Of a stretch of 64,000 bases of DNA, positions 49,657 through 59,860 are shown in pieces. Numbering within the stretch: the first letter of the stretch is position 1; the number at the start of each line of letters is the position of its first letter. Source of the stretch: Pseudovibrio japonicus (GTDB lineage: Bacteria > Pseudomonadota > Alphaproteobacteria > Rhizobiales > Stappiaceae); assembly GCF_014651595.1 (NCBI RefSeq), contig NZ_BMXE01000001.1, positions 930,001 through 994,000 of the forward strand, read 5' to 3'. A program made the position numbers and the translations under genes. The notes under the pieces were generated by a model. The model worked only from the letters and a program-made list of their open reading frames with translations, searched no databases and had not been told where the DNA came from.

Positions 49657-51492
49657 CTAAACAATCCGGTAGACATCGACGGCCTCGTCACGCCCGCGCA
49701 AATGGTACTCACCAAGGTGCTGAGGCTTGGAGTTGTCGGTCATCTTCATCACGGTTGTGCCACTGGCAAGGGCGATCACTCTGGCCTCCGGGTCCACTTT
49801 TTTGCCAAGTGCCTCCAGGCGGGCAGCCACGTTGACCGCATCGCCGATGACTGTGTAGTTCATGCGTTCGGTTGCACCAATGTTACCGACAACAACGGTT
49901 CCGGTATGAACTCCAATGCGTAGCCGGGGTTTGTCTGTGCCCCCACCCTCTTTCTCAAGCTCCTCTCCCAGGCTCTTGGCGATGAGGTGCACGGCATCAA
50001 TGGCGGCCTGCGCATGGTTTTCCATGGTCTCTGGAGCGCCCCAGAATGCCATGCAGCCATCACCGATGTATTTGTCGATGGTGCCCTGCGTCTGACCTAT
50101 ACAGTCGGCGAGCTCCTGAAAGTGGGTGTTAAGTAGAGAGGTGGTTTCTTCTGCCGTCAACTTGGAGGCAACCCCTGTGAACCCTGCGATATCGGAGAAC
50201 AGGATCGTCATCTCGCGCAGTTCAGTGCTGTTCAGACCTTCAAATTCGCTTTCCAGCAGAACCCTTACAAGATCTCTTGGCACATATCTGGAGAAGGCAC
50301 TGAGCGCGACGCCTGCAGAGTTAAACGCCTGATTGGCCTCATCCACCTCTTTCAGGCGAGACCTTGGCAGGGCCGTCAGCCCCTCCATGTGCAAGTTCCG
50401 AATGGCATTGGCCTGCGTGCCGAGCGCGATGAACGGGCCGGCCAGCTTTCTGCCAATCAGGAACATCAGTAGCACGCCACCCGCCAAAAAGGCGGTCGCT
50501 GCGATATAGATTCGATGGAGATTGTCGAAGGGCTCGCTAAACTCGGAGGCCAGCACGTAACTACCGACAACGATGGGCGGATGGCTGCCGTTTCTCAGAG
50601 AATCGTAGAGATACAGGTAGGTGCCATACGGTGTTGCATCAATGTGTGCGCTGTAATTGGTGCTCAAAGACCTGCGTTGGACATCCTCCTCCCAAATCAT
50701 GCTGAGGGGGGTGTCCGAAAGATCCGAGATCGTGGGAACGGGTTTGGCGACACTTGGTTCAAAATCACTGAACGCGTCTTCCGAGCTGGCAAGCACCAGG
50801 TTCTGCCCGTACAGGATAAAGGGAACCTGCGACTCGCGCCATTTAATCCGCGAGATCAACTGGCCCAGCAGTGCGGTGGGATAATCCAGTGTGAGCTTGG
50901 AGATGGTGTTGTCGATCGGATTTCTGATGTAGATGGCGAAATTCATGAATGTTTCGCCGATCTCCTCATCATAATAGGGGGCACCCCAGCGAAGGTCGCC
51001 TGCTTCCATATCCCGTTCATTGGGCGGGGTGACAAAGTCTTCTTTGGTGGGCTGATCTGCCTGACTAAGCTGCACGGAAATCTCGCGCCCGGTTGGGAAC
51101 GTATAAGAGATCCGCTTGATGTTGGTCTGCCGCGACAGGATGGAAATCAACTGCTCATGCAGCGTTGCAGGGGCCGCGTAGACCACTGGGTTGGACAGCA
51201 TGTCAGCCACCAGCAACCCCATACGCTCTTCATTGCGAAAGAAGTCTCCGACGACTTCCAGGCCGCGCTCGACAATAAGAGCCCCGGTTTCTCCCATCAG
51301 GGCGGTGGCCTGACGGTTGGTGGCGTCAGAGACAAAAAGCAGCATGGTTCCGCCAATCAGGGCCAGCAGCATGGCAGCGCCAATGCTGAAGACAGCCGAG
51401 ATCTTCAAGCGCCATCTTTTCTGGTCCACGTTTGCTGCGGTCTCATCCTGGGGCTGCTTTTTCAAGTCAGCAGTCTCGTTCTTTGGGTCCAT
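49657..51492 (-). CDS. membrane class III adenylate/guanylate cyclase
   Basis: 611 residues: N-terminal helix at about 28-53 (FSIGAAMLLALIGGTMLLFV), a periplasmic sensor of about 260 residues (Cache-like, TFPTGREISVQL), a second helix (IYIAATAFLAGGVLLMFLIG, about 330-349), a HAMP-like linker, and a C-terminal catalytic domain with the metal site FSDIAGFTG (about residue 428-436) and GDGCMAFWGAP; the ATP-binding region VIGDAVNVAARLEALGK is near 560. Produces cAMP or cGMP in response to an extracellular signal. A Crp-family regulator is encoded at 6915 in the same window. Confidence 0.93.
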   Translation of the reverse strand: MDPKNETADLKKQPQDETAANVDQKRWRLKISAVFSIGAAMLLALIGGTMLLFVSDATNRQATALMGETGALIVERGLEVVGDFFRNEERMGLLVADMLSNPVVYAAPATLHEQLISILSRQTNIKRISYTFPTGREISVQLSQADQPTKEDFVTPPNERDMEAGDLRWGAPYYDEEIGETFMNFAIYIRNPIDNTISKLTLDYPTALLGQLISRIKWRESQVPFILYGQNLVLASSEDAFSDFEPSVAKPVPTISDLSDTPLSMIWEEDVQRRSLSTNYSAHIDATPYGTYLYLYDSLRNGSHPPIVVGSYVLASEFSEPFDNLHRIYIAATAFLAGGVLLMFLIGRKLAGPFIALGTQANAIRNLHMEGLTALPRSRLKEVDEANQAFNSAGVALSAFSRYVPRDLVRVLLESEFEGLNSTELREMTILFSDIAGFTGVASKLTAEETTSLLNTHFQELADCIGQTQGTIDKYIGDGCMAFWGAPETMENHAQAAIDAVHLIAKSLGEELEKEGGGTDKPRLRIGVHTGTVVVGNIGATERMNYTVIGDAVNVAARLEALGKKVDPEARVIALASGTTVMKMTDNSKPQHLGEYHLRGRDEAVDVYRIV

Positions 51493-51515
51493 TCAGGCCT
51501 CCATCTGGAGATACT

Positions 51516-52265
51516 TTAGAACCAATCTCCCAATTTTGCCTGAACAACTGCTAAAGCTGCAACTGCGGCGGTATCTGCTCTCAAAATTCGGGGGCCTAGC
51601 GGGATGTCATGCACGAATGGTTTGCTGTGCAAGAGCGCACGTTCTTCTTCAGAAAAACCACCTTCGGGGCCGATGAGTACAGCAAGCGGGGCTTTTGGCA
51701 CATCTTTGAGTGCATCGAGCGGGTTATGGGAGCCGTGCCCCTCATCACAATAGATGATCTGGCGATCGTCTTCTTCCTGCTCCCATGTAGAAAGTAGTTT
51801 CTTGAGCGGGGCCGGTTCCATCACAGACGGTATGGAGAGCACGCCACACTGCTCGCAGGCTTCCAGCGTGTTGGCTTCCACACGCTCAAGCTTGATCTTC
51901 GGGTTCTGGGTGAACTGGGTGATCACCGGACGCAGGCGCCCTGCTCCCATCTCCACGGCCTTTTGAACCATGTAATCAAGCCGCGCGAGTTTCAACGGGG
52001 CAAATAGGTAGTCCAGATCCGGCATGGGTGTTTGCTCACGCACCTGCTCTGTGACGATCAGCTCACAGGACTTGCGGCCCGTTGGCAGGATTTGCGCGCG
52101 CCATTCGCCATGTTTGCCGTTGAAGACGAGTACCTCGCCGCCCTCCTTCATGCGAAGAACATTGAGGAGATAGTTGGCCTGTGCGCGATCTGCCTCCAGA
52201 TGGAGGCCAGCGCGGAGATCTGGGTGGACAAATAAACGTTGCATGCGAAACTCATAGCGTGACAT
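51516..52265 (-). CDS. rsmE: 16S rRNA (uracil1498-N3)-methyltransferase
   Basis: 249-residue SPOUT methyltransferase: N-terminal PUA-like start [17 protein letters not shown] (typical of alphaproteobacterial RsmE), [15 protein letters not shown], then the knot region [33 protein letters not shown] and [12 protein letters not shown] (the SAM-binding loop), ending [20 protein letters not shown]. The ATG at 52265 was chosen on the family start. Confidence 0.95.
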   Translation of the reverse strand: MSRYEFRMQRLFVHPDLRAGLHLEADRAQANYLLNVLRMKEGGEVLVFNGKHGEWRAQILPTGRKSCELIVTEQVREQTPMPDLDYLFAPLKLARLDYMVQKAVEMGAGRLRPVITQFTQNPKIKLERVEANTLEACEQCGVLSIPSVMEPAPLKKLLSTWEQEEDDRQIIYCDEGHGSHNPLDALKDVPKAPLAVLIGPEGGFSEEERALLHSKPFVHDIPLGPRILRADTAAVAALAVVQAKLGDWF

Positions 52266-52439
52266 GGGCGCACCATATGCCAAGCACGGGGCAGATGCCA
52301 CTTTGCGCTTAAAGATTTGCTGGTGAGAACTCAATGTCTCAACAAGTGGAAGCAGTTCTCACGGTTCCCCTTTGCAAATGTCGTGGGCTACATTAAGAGA
52401 TAATGGTTTGAGTTTGCCGCATATGAAAGAAGCCTGACC

Positions 52440-53972
52440 TTGTCTGAACGCTCCAACATTGCTGAATATACCGTCTCCGAGATTTCCGGTGAGATCAAAC
52501 GCACCGTTGAAGACAAGTTTGACTATATCCGCGTGCGGGGCGAGCTGGGCCGTGTGAGCAAACCTGCCTCCGGGCACATCTATCTGGATATAAAAGACGA
52601 TAAATCCGTGCTTTCCGGCATTATCTGGCGTGGCAACGCAGCCCGCCTGAAAATACAGCCTGAGCAGGGTCTTGAAGTCATCGCAACGGGAAAGATCACG
52701 ACCTTCCCCGGCCAGTCCAAATACCAGATGGTGATTGATAGCCTTGAGCCAGCAGGTGCTGGTGCGTTGATGGCTCTGTTGGAAGAGCGCAAACGCAAGC
52801 TGGCCGCGGAAGGATTGTTTGCCGAAGAGCGCAAAGTAGCCATTCCGCGTATGCCGCAGGTAATTGGCGTTGTCACTTCCCCAACCGGGGCTGTTATTCG
52901 TGACATTTTGCACCGCATCAGCGACCGCTTTCCGTTGCATGTGCTGGTATGGCCGGTTCGTGTTCAAGGGGAAAGCTGCGGCGCTGAAGTTGCTGCCGGT
53001 ATTCGCGGTTTCAACGCACTTGAGGCCGATGGGGCTATTCCACGCCCGGACGTTTTGATTGTGGCACGCGGTGGTGGTTCTATCGAAGACCTTTGGGGCT
53101 TTAATGATGAAGCGGTGGTGTGGGCAGCTGCAGAGTCACAGATTCCTCTGATTTCTGCGGTTGGCCACGAGACCGACTGGACGCTGATTGATCTGGCTGC
53201 TGATGTAAGAGCACCAACGCCAACCGGTGCGGCGGAGTTTGCTGTCCCAGTAAAGGCGGAGATGACCGCGCAGGTGGATGATCTATCTCGCCGTCTTTCC
53301 ACCGGCCTATTGCGGTTGGTGCAATCGCGCCGGACCGAGCTGCGCGCGGCAAGTGCAGCGCTGCCAGCTCCGCGTGATCTGCTTGCCTTGCCACGTCAGC
53401 GGTTCGATATGGTAGCTGGCCGTCTTGAGCATGGCTTGCGGATGAACACGCAGATACACCGGAACTCGTTGAGAGCCGTGGCCTCGGGATTACGTCCAAT
53501 CACGCTGGCACGGCAAGTTGCGCAGGGACGTGAGCGTCTTCAGGCCTTGCAGGGCCGCGCAGTGGCTGCATTTTCCAATCAGGTGCAACAGCAACGTTTG
53601 CGTCTTTCCAACTCAGCGGGGCTCTTGAGTTCGCTAAGCTATGAGCGCGTGATTGAGCGCGGGTATGCGGTGGTGCGTGATGAGAACGGCATTCCGCTGG
53701 CAAGTGCACAGGCGGTTCAGGCAGGACAGGCTTTACGGCTTGAGATGAAGGGCGGAACCGTTGGCGCTGTTGCAGATGGCGGTGGGGTTACACCAACGCC
53801 TCCCCGCGTGGTGAAAGCGGTAGCAGAGCCTGCGACTGAGACCGTTGCAGCGGCTCCTTTGGCGTCAACACTGGAAGAGCATGTGGCGCAGACGAAGGCA
53901 AAGCAGGCCAAGAAACCAGCACGCAAGAAAAAGAGCGATATTGATCCAGGCACACAGGGCAGCTTGTTCTAG
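52440..53972 (+). CDS. xseA: exodeoxyribonuclease VII large subunit
   Basis: 510 residues. OB-fold N-terminus [20 protein letters not shown], the [22 protein letters not shown] nucleic-acid-binding region, then catalytic core [52 protein letters not shown], and [22 protein letters not shown]. The start is TTG at 52440: no ATG gives the family N-terminus. The C-terminal linker is Lys/Ala-rich ([21 protein letters not shown]). xseB is not adjacent. Confidence 0.96.
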   Translation: MSERSNIAEYTVSEISGEIKRTVEDKFDYIRVRGELGRVSKPASGHIYLDIKDDKSVLSGIIWRGNAARLKIQPEQGLEVIATGKITTFPGQSKYQMVIDSLEPAGAGALMALLEERKRKLAAEGLFAEERKVAIPRMPQVIGVVTSPTGAVIRDILHRISDRFPLHVLVWPVRVQGESCGAEVAAGIRGFNALEADGAIPRPDVLIVARGGGSIEDLWGFNDEAVVWAAAESQIPLISAVGHETDWTLIDLAADVRAPTPTGAAEFAVPVKAEMTAQVDDLSRRLSTGLLRLVQSRRTELRAASAALPAPRDLLALPRQRFDMVAGRLEHGLRMNTQIHRNSLRAVASGLRPITLARQVAQGRERLQALQGRAVAAFSNQVQQQRLRLSNSAGLLSSLSYERVIERGYAVVRDENGIPLASAQAVQAGQALRLEMKGGTVGAVADGGGVTPTPPRVVKAVAEPATETVAAAPLASTLEEHVAQTKAKQAKKPARKKKSDIDPGTQGSLF

Positions 53973-54046
53973 GATGCGTTGCGGAGGTTTACCCTCTTAA
54001 TCCCAGTTATTGCGTGATTAACGGATCACGATTATATTGAGGGAGA

Positions 54047-54070
54047 GAAAGGGAGCAAACGCCCCCTTTC
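54047..54070. terminator. terminator after xseA
   Basis: GAAAGGG (54047-54053) and CCCTTTC (54064-54070) with a 10-base loop. It could also stop transcripts from the minus side. Confidence 0.65.
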
Positions 54071-54077
54071 CCGATGG

Positions 54078-54155
54078 TTATTTTAGAATGGCGCGGAACC
54101 AGAGGACCAGTCTGTTCCGTGCCTTTTCTATTTTGAACCTGAGTTCAAGTTTCAT
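54078..54155 (-). CDS. possible 25-residue cationic peptide
   Basis: Short frame from the ATG at 54155 reads KLELRFKIEKARNRLVLWF, amphipathic and basic. A very strong ribosome site (AAGGAGGTGG at about 54162-54171) lies 10 bases upstream of this ATG and 6 bases upstream of an overlapping ATG in another frame (which would give MDET only). A terminator-like hairpin follows the stop. May be a small membrane-active peptide or a leader; no homology known. Confidence 0.35.
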   Translation of the reverse strand: MKLELRFKIEKARNRLVLWFRAILK

Positions 54156-54339
54156 CCATCTACCACCTCCTTCACCAGGCTTTGCTACGATCGGAGTGCC
54201 TAATCCCTCCGATTGCGTGGACTGGCGCACGCTGCTGCTTTGCAAAGAAGGTGGGTTATAGAATGCTAGCGACCCTCGGCAGAAATCACTATCCGAGAGA
54301 GTTGGGGGTTTTCGCCCCAACCACACGTCGGTGCAGTGT

Positions 54340-55230
54340 TCAGACCGAGGCTGTGGCGGTGAGCTCGATAGGCTCCTTGAGCAAAGCAAGGTGGAAACTG
54401 CCGTTTTGCTTAAAGCCGATGGCCTCATACGCTTTGGCTGCTGCAGGGTTGTCTGTGAACAGGACTGACTTTTGCACCCCACGTTGCTGTGCGGCCTGCA
54501 AAGTAAGCGCCACAATCACGCGCGCATATCCGTTGTTGCGGTGCTCTGGCGGAGTCCAGACAGGGCCGACCTGTACGATCTCAGGAAGTGTGGCGTTGAA
54601 CCCACTCAAGGAAACCGGCTGGTCACGATCCAAAAGGACCCATGAACTGTCGCTTTTCTGCATTTGCGCAACACGGTTGAGAATATGCTCGTCGTGCGCA
54701 TCGCTAGGCGCACGCCCAAAGGCTTCCAGTTCATATTCCTTTAGCCAGTCAAACAGCAGGGAACTGTCCGCTTCGCTGGAACCAATCAACTTGAACCGGT
54801 CACTTAGTGCATTGATTGGCAGCTGGAGATCATTCAGCACAAGTTGATAGAGGCCTTCGCACCGGTTGGTATTATAGGCATCGGCAGGGAGGTTGAGTTT
54901 ACTCAGGACATAATCTGCCTGCTCGCTCTCGCCAACCAAACCAGCAACCGGACGCTCGACGGTTTGCAGGAGGTGGGAAGTCAGCGCCTCAAGGGCGATT
55001 GGATCCGGCGCTTGTGTCATGAGGTTTCCATTCCAGAACTGTGCCAGAATGCCCGTTAGTTCGCCGGCTTCATCGAAAGCGCCCCAGTACTCTCCCGAGA
55101 AGGGCTCTCCAGTGGACTCAAGGCCCGCCTTTTCGATATTACTCAGCAAAAACATGGAGCTGTAGGGATGGTTCATCAAGAACTGGCAGGCAGCCTGTTT
55201 GTGTTGGCTGGATAATCTTTCAATTTTCAT
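54340..55230 (-). CDS. GNAT family N-acetyltransferase, two-domain
   Basis: 296 residues. N-terminal half (AACQFLMNHPYSSMFLLSNIE onward) is a GNAT-like lid; the C-terminal half has the CoA motif EIVQVGPVWTPPEHRNNGYARVIVAL (about residues 215-240; HRNNGYA in place of R-x-x-G-x-G/A) and SVLFTDNPAAAKAYEAIGF. Substrate unknown. Looks like the DUF4081-type acetyltransferases in outline. Confidence 0.88.
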   Translation of the reverse strand: MKIERLSSQHKQAACQFLMNHPYSSMFLLSNIEKAGLESTGEPFSGEYWGAFDEAGELTGILAQFWNGNLMTQAPDPIALEALTSHLLQTVERPVAGLVGESEQADYVLSKLNLPADAYNTNRCEGLYQLVLNDLQLPINALSDRFKLIGSSEADSSLLFDWLKEYELEAFGRAPSDAHDEHILNRVAQMQKSDSSWVLLDRDQPVSLSGFNATLPEIVQVGPVWTPPEHRNNGYARVIVALTLQAAQQRGVQKSVLFTDNPAAAKAYEAIGFKQNGSFHLALLKEPIELTATASV

Positions 55231-55271
55231 GGCAATGCTCTTTGTTGAAATGACTTAGTATGACGCAGTAA

Positions 55272-55299
55272 AAAACCCCGGTCTACCGACCGGGGTTTT
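55272..55299. terminator. terminator between the TRAP operon and the GNAT gene
   Basis: Perfect 12-bp stem AAAACCCCGGTC (55272-55283) / GACCGGGGTTTT (55288-55299), 4-base loop. It ends the dctM message. Confidence 0.85.
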
Positions 55300-55324
55300 C
55301 CAATCTCTCAACTGATCCCCGGTT

Positions 55325-56692
55325 TTACATCAAGGATGGCAGGAAGGTGATGATTGCCGGGAAAGCCACCAACACTGCTACCGTCAGCACATCCGCCACA
55401 AAGAACGGGGTCGCACCGCGGAAGACTTCCTGTACCGGAATATCAGGACGCACACCGGAGACCACGAAGCAGTTCAGTCCTATGGGCGGTGTTATCAGAC
55501 AGAGCTCTGCCATCTTTACCACGATGATACCAAACCAGATCGCACAGGCTGCACCAGACATGCCGAGTGTGCTGTCTGCAGCGCTGACATCCAGACCACC
55601 ATTGAGTGCCATGATTGCCGGGAAGACAACTGGCAGGGTCAGGACCAGCATGCCGATTGCATCCATGAACATGCCGAGCACGGCATAACCAAGCAGGATG
55701 CAGACGATAATCATCATTGGCGGGTAGTCCAGCGCGACGATAAACTCACGGAAGGCATCGGGCAGGCCAGCGAATCCGAGGAAACGCACGTAAACCAGCA
55801 CGCCCCAAATGAGCGTAAAGATCATCACCGTCAGCTTCGCCGTCTCGTGAAGAGCAAGGAAAAGCTGCTTAGTGCGCATGCCTTTATAGAACGCCGTCAG
55901 CAGCACCACAAACGCGCCACAGGCACCTGCTTCGGTTGGTGTTGCAAAGCCGAAGTAGAGGCTGCAGAAGATAATCAGTATCACACCGATGATCGGGAAT
56001 GTACCGGGGACAGACTCAAAGCGCTGTTTCCAGCTGTAGGTTCCGATTGCGGGTGCCCCACCCTGCCATGCAGCGATGAAATAGATAATCGCGGCGTAGA
56101 TGATGACGGAAACGACGCCTGGCAGGAAGCCTGCCATGAGCAGCTTGCCGACGCTCTCTTCCACCAAAATCGCGTAGATCACGAGGATCGCGCTTGGCGG
56201 GATCAGCGAGGCCAGCGTGCCGCCAGCCGCCACCACTGCTGCTGCGAGGCGTTTGGAGTATCCAGCTTCCAGCATTTCCGGAATAGCCACACGGGCGAAT
56301 ACGGCGGAGGTTGCGGTTGAAGCGCCGGATACGGCTGCAAACCCTGCGGTTGCGAAGACTGTTCCGATTGCCAGTCCGCCTGGAAGCCAGCCGAGCCAGC
56401 GTTTGGAGGCTTCAAACAACTGCTTTGTCAGGCCTGCGTAGTAGGCCAGAAAGCCGATCAGAATGAAGGTTGGCAGAACGGAAAGCGCATAGGTCACCGA
56501 CTTGGAATGGGGGATGGTGCCCGCCATTTTTGCGGCGGTGAGAAAACCACGTTCAAACCCGAGGCGCATGGAGAAGATGGCGATCATGCCCACAATGCCG
56601 ACGAACGCAGCGGCGAAGGCGACGCGGACGCCAATGATGACGAGGAGCAGGAGCACCCCGGTCATGATGAGGCCAATGTCAAACGGCGTCAT
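55325..56692 (-). CDS. dctM: TRAP transporter large permease DctM
   Basis: 455 residues, 12 or so membrane helices of the DctM type: FERGFLTAAKMAGTIPHSKSVTYALSVLPTF, KRLAAAVVAAGGTLASLIPPSAILVIYA, GFATPTEAGACGAFVV (about residue 235), VLGMFMDAIGMLVLTLPVVFP, and ITPPIGLNCFVVSGVRPDIP near the end. With DctQ it forms the Na+-driven import channel for an organic anion carried by DctP. Overlaps dctQ by 4 bases. Confidence 0.95.
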   Translation of the reverse strand: MTPFDIGLIMTGVLLLLVIIGVRVAFAAAFVGIVGMIAIFSMRLGFERGFLTAAKMAGTIPHSKSVTYALSVLPTFILIGFLAYYAGLTKQLFEASKRWLGWLPGGLAIGTVFATAGFAAVSGASTATSAVFARVAIPEMLEAGYSKRLAAAVVAAGGTLASLIPPSAILVIYAILVEESVGKLLMAGFLPGVVSVIIYAAIIYFIAAWQGGAPAIGTYSWKQRFESVPGTFPIIGVILIIFCSLYFGFATPTEAGACGAFVVLLTAFYKGMRTKQLFLALHETAKLTVMIFTLIWGVLVYVRFLGFAGLPDAFREFIVALDYPPMMIIVCILLGYAVLGMFMDAIGMLVLTLPVVFPAIMALNGGLDVSAADSTLGMSGAACAIWFGIIVVKMAELCLITPPIGLNCFVVSGVRPDIPVQEVFRGATPFFVADVLTVAVLVAFPAIITFLPSLM

Positions 56693-57360
56693 GATGCACC
56701 TCCATGAGCAGGTGTGTTCAAGTCAGGTCCCTCGTCTCCGTTTTCAGCGGAATGGAATGTTTCCTCGATCTCGGCTTGCGCGTGGGACGCAGCGTCCATC
56801 ACGTGTGGCAGGTCGAGAACTGATGCGGACGTGTTGATGACCAGGCGAGCGTAGCCAAAGAGCTGCAAGACAAGGCGCAGCCAGAGCAGTGACAGAGCTG
56901 CTGGCACAACAAACTTAGAAGGCCACGTGGGGATCGCGATATCCATGGTGCTGTCGCCGAAGGTCCATGCGCGGTCGAAGTGCAGATAGGAGCCGTAGAT
57001 CAGCACGGATACTACAAGCAGGATTGCCAATACTCCGAGGAACTCGGCGATCCATTGGGTACGCCCCCTGAACACGCCGACCACTAGTTCCATGCGGATG
57101 TGGCCACCAACACGCTGACAATAGGCGATGCCCATGAACGCGAACACGGCCATAGCCTGTTCTGTAATATCAATGAAGCCGGGCACGGGCTGGTTGAACA
57201 GATTGCGTCCAACGACCTGAACCACGGCCAGCAACATCAACACAAGGATGGAGGTAGCTGCGATGAGGTTGAACAGGTTCTCGATTTTTCCCAGTGCACC
57301 ATTAAAGCGGAGATAGGCCATATCCGACTTGGGATACGTGGAGCCGTTTGGTTTGGACAT
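56689..57360 (-). CDS. dctQ: TRAP transporter small permease DctQ
   Basis: 223 residues, four membrane helices (SILVLMLLAVVQVVGRNLF, DITEQAMAVFAFMGIAYC region, FLGVLAILLVVSVLIYGSYL, FVVPAALSLLWLRLVLQLFGYA) with a hydrophilic tail longer than usual (residues 170-223). Its stop overlaps the dctM start (ATGA), coupling translation. The start may be 57360 or an internal Met (MAYLRFNGAL). Confidence 0.92.
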   Translation of the reverse strand: MSKPNGSTYPKSDMAYLRFNGALGKIENLFNLIAATSILVLMLLAVVQVVGRNLFNQPVPGFIDITEQAMAVFAFMGIAYCQRVGGHIRMELVVGVFRGRTQWIAEFLGVLAILLVVSVLIYGSYLHFDRAWTFGDSTMDIAIPTWPSKFVVPAALSLLWLRLVLQLFGYARLVINTSASVLDLPHVMDAASHAQAEIEETFHSAENGDEGPDLNTPAHGGAS

Positions 57361-57466
57361 GTTATCAGCCCGATTTTTAAGAGAAACATTGTACCCCGCC
57401 CATGCAGATCACTGTGGAGCAGGCTCTTAAACTTTTCTTCCAGTGGGCATTGGTCACCGGAAAAGG

Positions 57467-57498
57467 CGAAGGCGCGCCCCTTTTTGGATGCGCCTTCG
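57467..57498 (-). terminator. hairpin between dctP and dctQ
   Basis: CGAAGGCGC (57467-57475) and GCGCCTTCG (57490-57498) with a 14-base loop, just after the dctP stop. It may attenuate dctQM relative to the binding protein, as TRAP operons often show. Few T residues follow. Confidence 0.55.
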
Positions 57499-57507
57499 CT
57501 AAAGCAA

Positions 57508-58527
57508 TTACTTGCCAGCGATTGTGTTTTGGACCAGCGCGAGCAGGTCTGCAGCAGGAAGGCCCTTTGCAGACATGTCTTCGACCCACTTGTCCCAGAT
57601 TGGCTTACCTGCAGCAGCCTTGAAGCTTGCAAGCTCTTCGTCAGAGAAGGTGATTTGCGCGACGCCGTTTTCTTCCAGCGACGGGTAGAACTTGTCGTAG
57701 ACCTTTGCGTAGGTGTCCAGATAGTGCTGGATGGCAGGGTCGACACTTTCATCCAGTGCCTTTTGGAAATCAGGTGACAGCATGTCGTAGGCGTCTTTGC
57801 TGACAACAACCGGGCAGCTCACGGTGCCTGGGTTCAGGTTGTTGGTCCACCAGTTACCTGCTTCAATCGTTTTGAAGGACAGGTGGGCGTGAGGCGCGAA
57901 CGCCACGGCCTGAACGGTGCCGGAGTCGATAGCCTGATAGGCTTCAGAAGCTGTCACGGTGGTTGGAACAGCGCCGATAGTCTTCATCGCGTTGCCAACA
58001 CCGCCGAGCGCGCGTACACGCATGCCTTTAAAGTCAGAGAGTTTGGTCGGTGCTTCGCCTTTGCCCAGCAGGTTGTACTGAGGCATTGGAGATGGCATGA
58101 GCAGCTTTGCATTCCAGCGGCCCAGATCCTTTTGAACAGCCGGGTGATCATAGAGTGCAAAATCCACCTTCACCTGAGTTGCCAGATCCGGCACGCCGAG
58201 GAATGGCAGGTCGGTGGTGGTCAGAGTCGGGTTTTTGTCTGCATGGTAGGACGCGCAGAACTGAGCCATCTCAAACGCGCCGATGGAGATGCCATCGAGG
58301 TTTTCGCGGGACTTGGACAGCGCACCACCGTAATGCAGTTTGATTTCGAACTTGCCGTTTGTGCGTGCAGCCACCTCTTCGGAGAGCTTTTCGACGTGCT
58401 CGGTAAATGCACGGCGTTTCCCCCACAACGAGACATTCCAGGTCACATCAGCGGCCAGAGCTTCGCCTACGAACGCAGAGCCCATCGTTGCCGCGAGTGC
58501 AGCGGTCGCTACCTTAATATTTTTCAT
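57508..58527 (-). CDS. dctP: TRAP transporter periplasmic binding protein DctP
   Basis: 339 residues with signal peptide (VATAALAATMGSAFVGEALA) and DctP fold: WNVSLWGKRRAFTEHVEKLSEEV, GKFEIKLHYGGALSK, then RVRALGGVGNAMKTIGAVPTTVTASEAYQAIDSGTVQAVAF, whose Arg and G-x-x-A positions fit the carboxylate-binding Arg. Ligand likely an organic acid, not identifiable. First gene of dctPQM. Confidence 0.94.
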   Translation of the reverse strand: MKNIKVATAALAATMGSAFVGEALAADVTWNVSLWGKRRAFTEHVEKLSEEVAARTNGKFEIKLHYGGALSKSRENLDGISIGAFEMAQFCASYHADKNPTLTTTDLPFLGVPDLATQVKVDFALYDHPAVQKDLGRWNAKLLMPSPMPQYNLLGKGEAPTKLSDFKGMRVRALGGVGNAMKTIGAVPTTVTASEAYQAIDSGTVQAVAFAPHAHLSFKTIEAGNWWTNNLNPGTVSCPVVVSKDAYDMLSPDFQKALDESVDPAIQHYLDTYAKVYDKFYPSLEENGVAQITFSDEELASFKAAAGKPIWDKWVEDMSAKGLPAADLLALVQNTIAGK

Positions 58528-58975
58528 TTATTTACTCCCGATAATATGTAGCTGTCCCTGCAATGCGCACGAAAACAGCTCCTCCCTAAGTTCTATTAGT
58601 TTATAGAAATAACATAAAATTATCAGTAATAAACCTTAGTTATCCGAGAGTATAAAGAATATTCACATGCCCCCAGGTTCGTAGTCCAAATGTTCTTTAC
58701 AATACGAAAGTCTATGAAATACCTGCCCTTTGCGAAACCATTCCGTTCTTCTTTGCCTAAAGTATAAAGACTACAAGTATACCTATTGGAAGCGAAACTG
58801 CGGTACCTTACACTCAAGAACATACAATAATAGTGAAACTACATTATTTTTCAAAACCTTATCCCAATGTTTAAGGTTGACAAGGATCAAAGCAGTAACT
58901 GCAATACCGACCTAATATTTCTGCGAGGGACACCCTCCCATACCGCTAATAATTAGAGGGCAAGGAGACAGGCAC
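58528..58975. other. 448-base divergent intergenic region
   Basis: AT-rich between dctP (minus) and uspA (plus), holding both promoters. No strong hairpin, tRNA, IS end or gene found; several short frames look random. Confidence 0.5.
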
Positions 58976-59806
58976 ATGGCAATCAAGGACATTCTCACTA
59001 TTACTGATCTGAACGGCGATCAAACAGCATCTCAGGTTGCTGTGGAATTTGCCCGTCAGGCAGGAGCACATGCCACTGGTCTTGCATTGGCATTTGAGCC
59101 AATCGTACCGGGGTTTCTGGCGGCGCCGATGCCAACCGATTATCTGCAAGTGGCAAAGACTCAGGCCATCGACGCGGCAAAAGCCTCTATCGATAAGTTT
59201 GCAAGTTACGCCAATATGGCGGGTATTTCTTCTGAAACCCGTATAGAAGAAATCGTCACTGGCGGAAGCCTAGAATCCATTATGGCGCATTGCCGTTTGA
59301 GCGACATGGTTGTGATTGGGCAGGAAAATCCTGAAGCGCCAGAACCGATGCGCGAAATGCTGATCGAAGGTTTGCTGTTTGAATCCGGCGTCCCTACTCT
59401 GGTAGTTCCTTTCATTTCCAAAGGAAACTTCCAGGCCAAGAAGGTGACCGTCGCTTGGGATGGCAGCGCAACAGCTGCCCGTGCCGTCCATGCAGCACTT
59501 CCAATTCTGGAAATGGCCGAGCAGGTCACCATCGTGATTGTGAACAAGGGCCAGCCAACAGAAGGCGAGCCTGGGACCGATATTGCAACCTACCTTGCTC
59601 GCCATAATCTGGAGATCAATGTTGACGTGATCAACAACCCACCAATCGGTGTCAGTGATTCACTCCTCAACTACGTCTCAGAAAATGCAGTGGATCTGCT
59701 GGTGATGGGTGGTTACGGCCACAGTCGTATGCGTGAGTACCTCATTGGGGGAGCAACCCGCGACATTCTGCACTCCATGACCATCCCGGTTCTGATGGCT
59801 CACTGA
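58976..59806 (+). CDS. universal stress protein, tandem UspA domains
   Basis: 276 residues: two UspA folds. The C-terminal one carries the ATP-binding signature LLVMGGYGHSRMREYLIGGATRDIL (about residues 240-264; G-x-x-G-x-x-x-x-x-x-x-x-G-S/G) and VTVAWDGSATAARAV (about residue 157). The N-terminal one is weaker. GAGGG-like AAGGAGA precedes the ATG. It sits directly upstream of the CoA-ligase/GNAT fusion, with its own terminator between. Confidence 0.92.
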   Translation: MAIKDILTITDLNGDQTASQVAVEFARQAGAHATGLALAFEPIVPGFLAAPMPTDYLQVAKTQAIDAAKASIDKFASYANMAGISSETRIEEIVTGGSLESIMAHCRLSDMVVIGQENPEAPEPMREMLIEGLLFESGVPTLVVPFISKGNFQAKKVTVAWDGSATAARAVHAALPILEMAEQVTIVIVNKGQPTEGEPGTDIATYLARHNLEINVDVINNPPIGVSDSLLNYVSENAVDLLVMGGYGHSRMREYLIGGATRDILHSMTIPVLMAH

Positions 59807-59860
59807 TCCAATCGGCGGGCGCCCCATTTTGCCTCCCGATCCTTGCCCACGTAGAAACGG

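Noticed and set aside
50515-51519. 334-codon plus-strand frame
   Set aside because: Antisense to the cyclase gene, no family motifs, no ribosome site.
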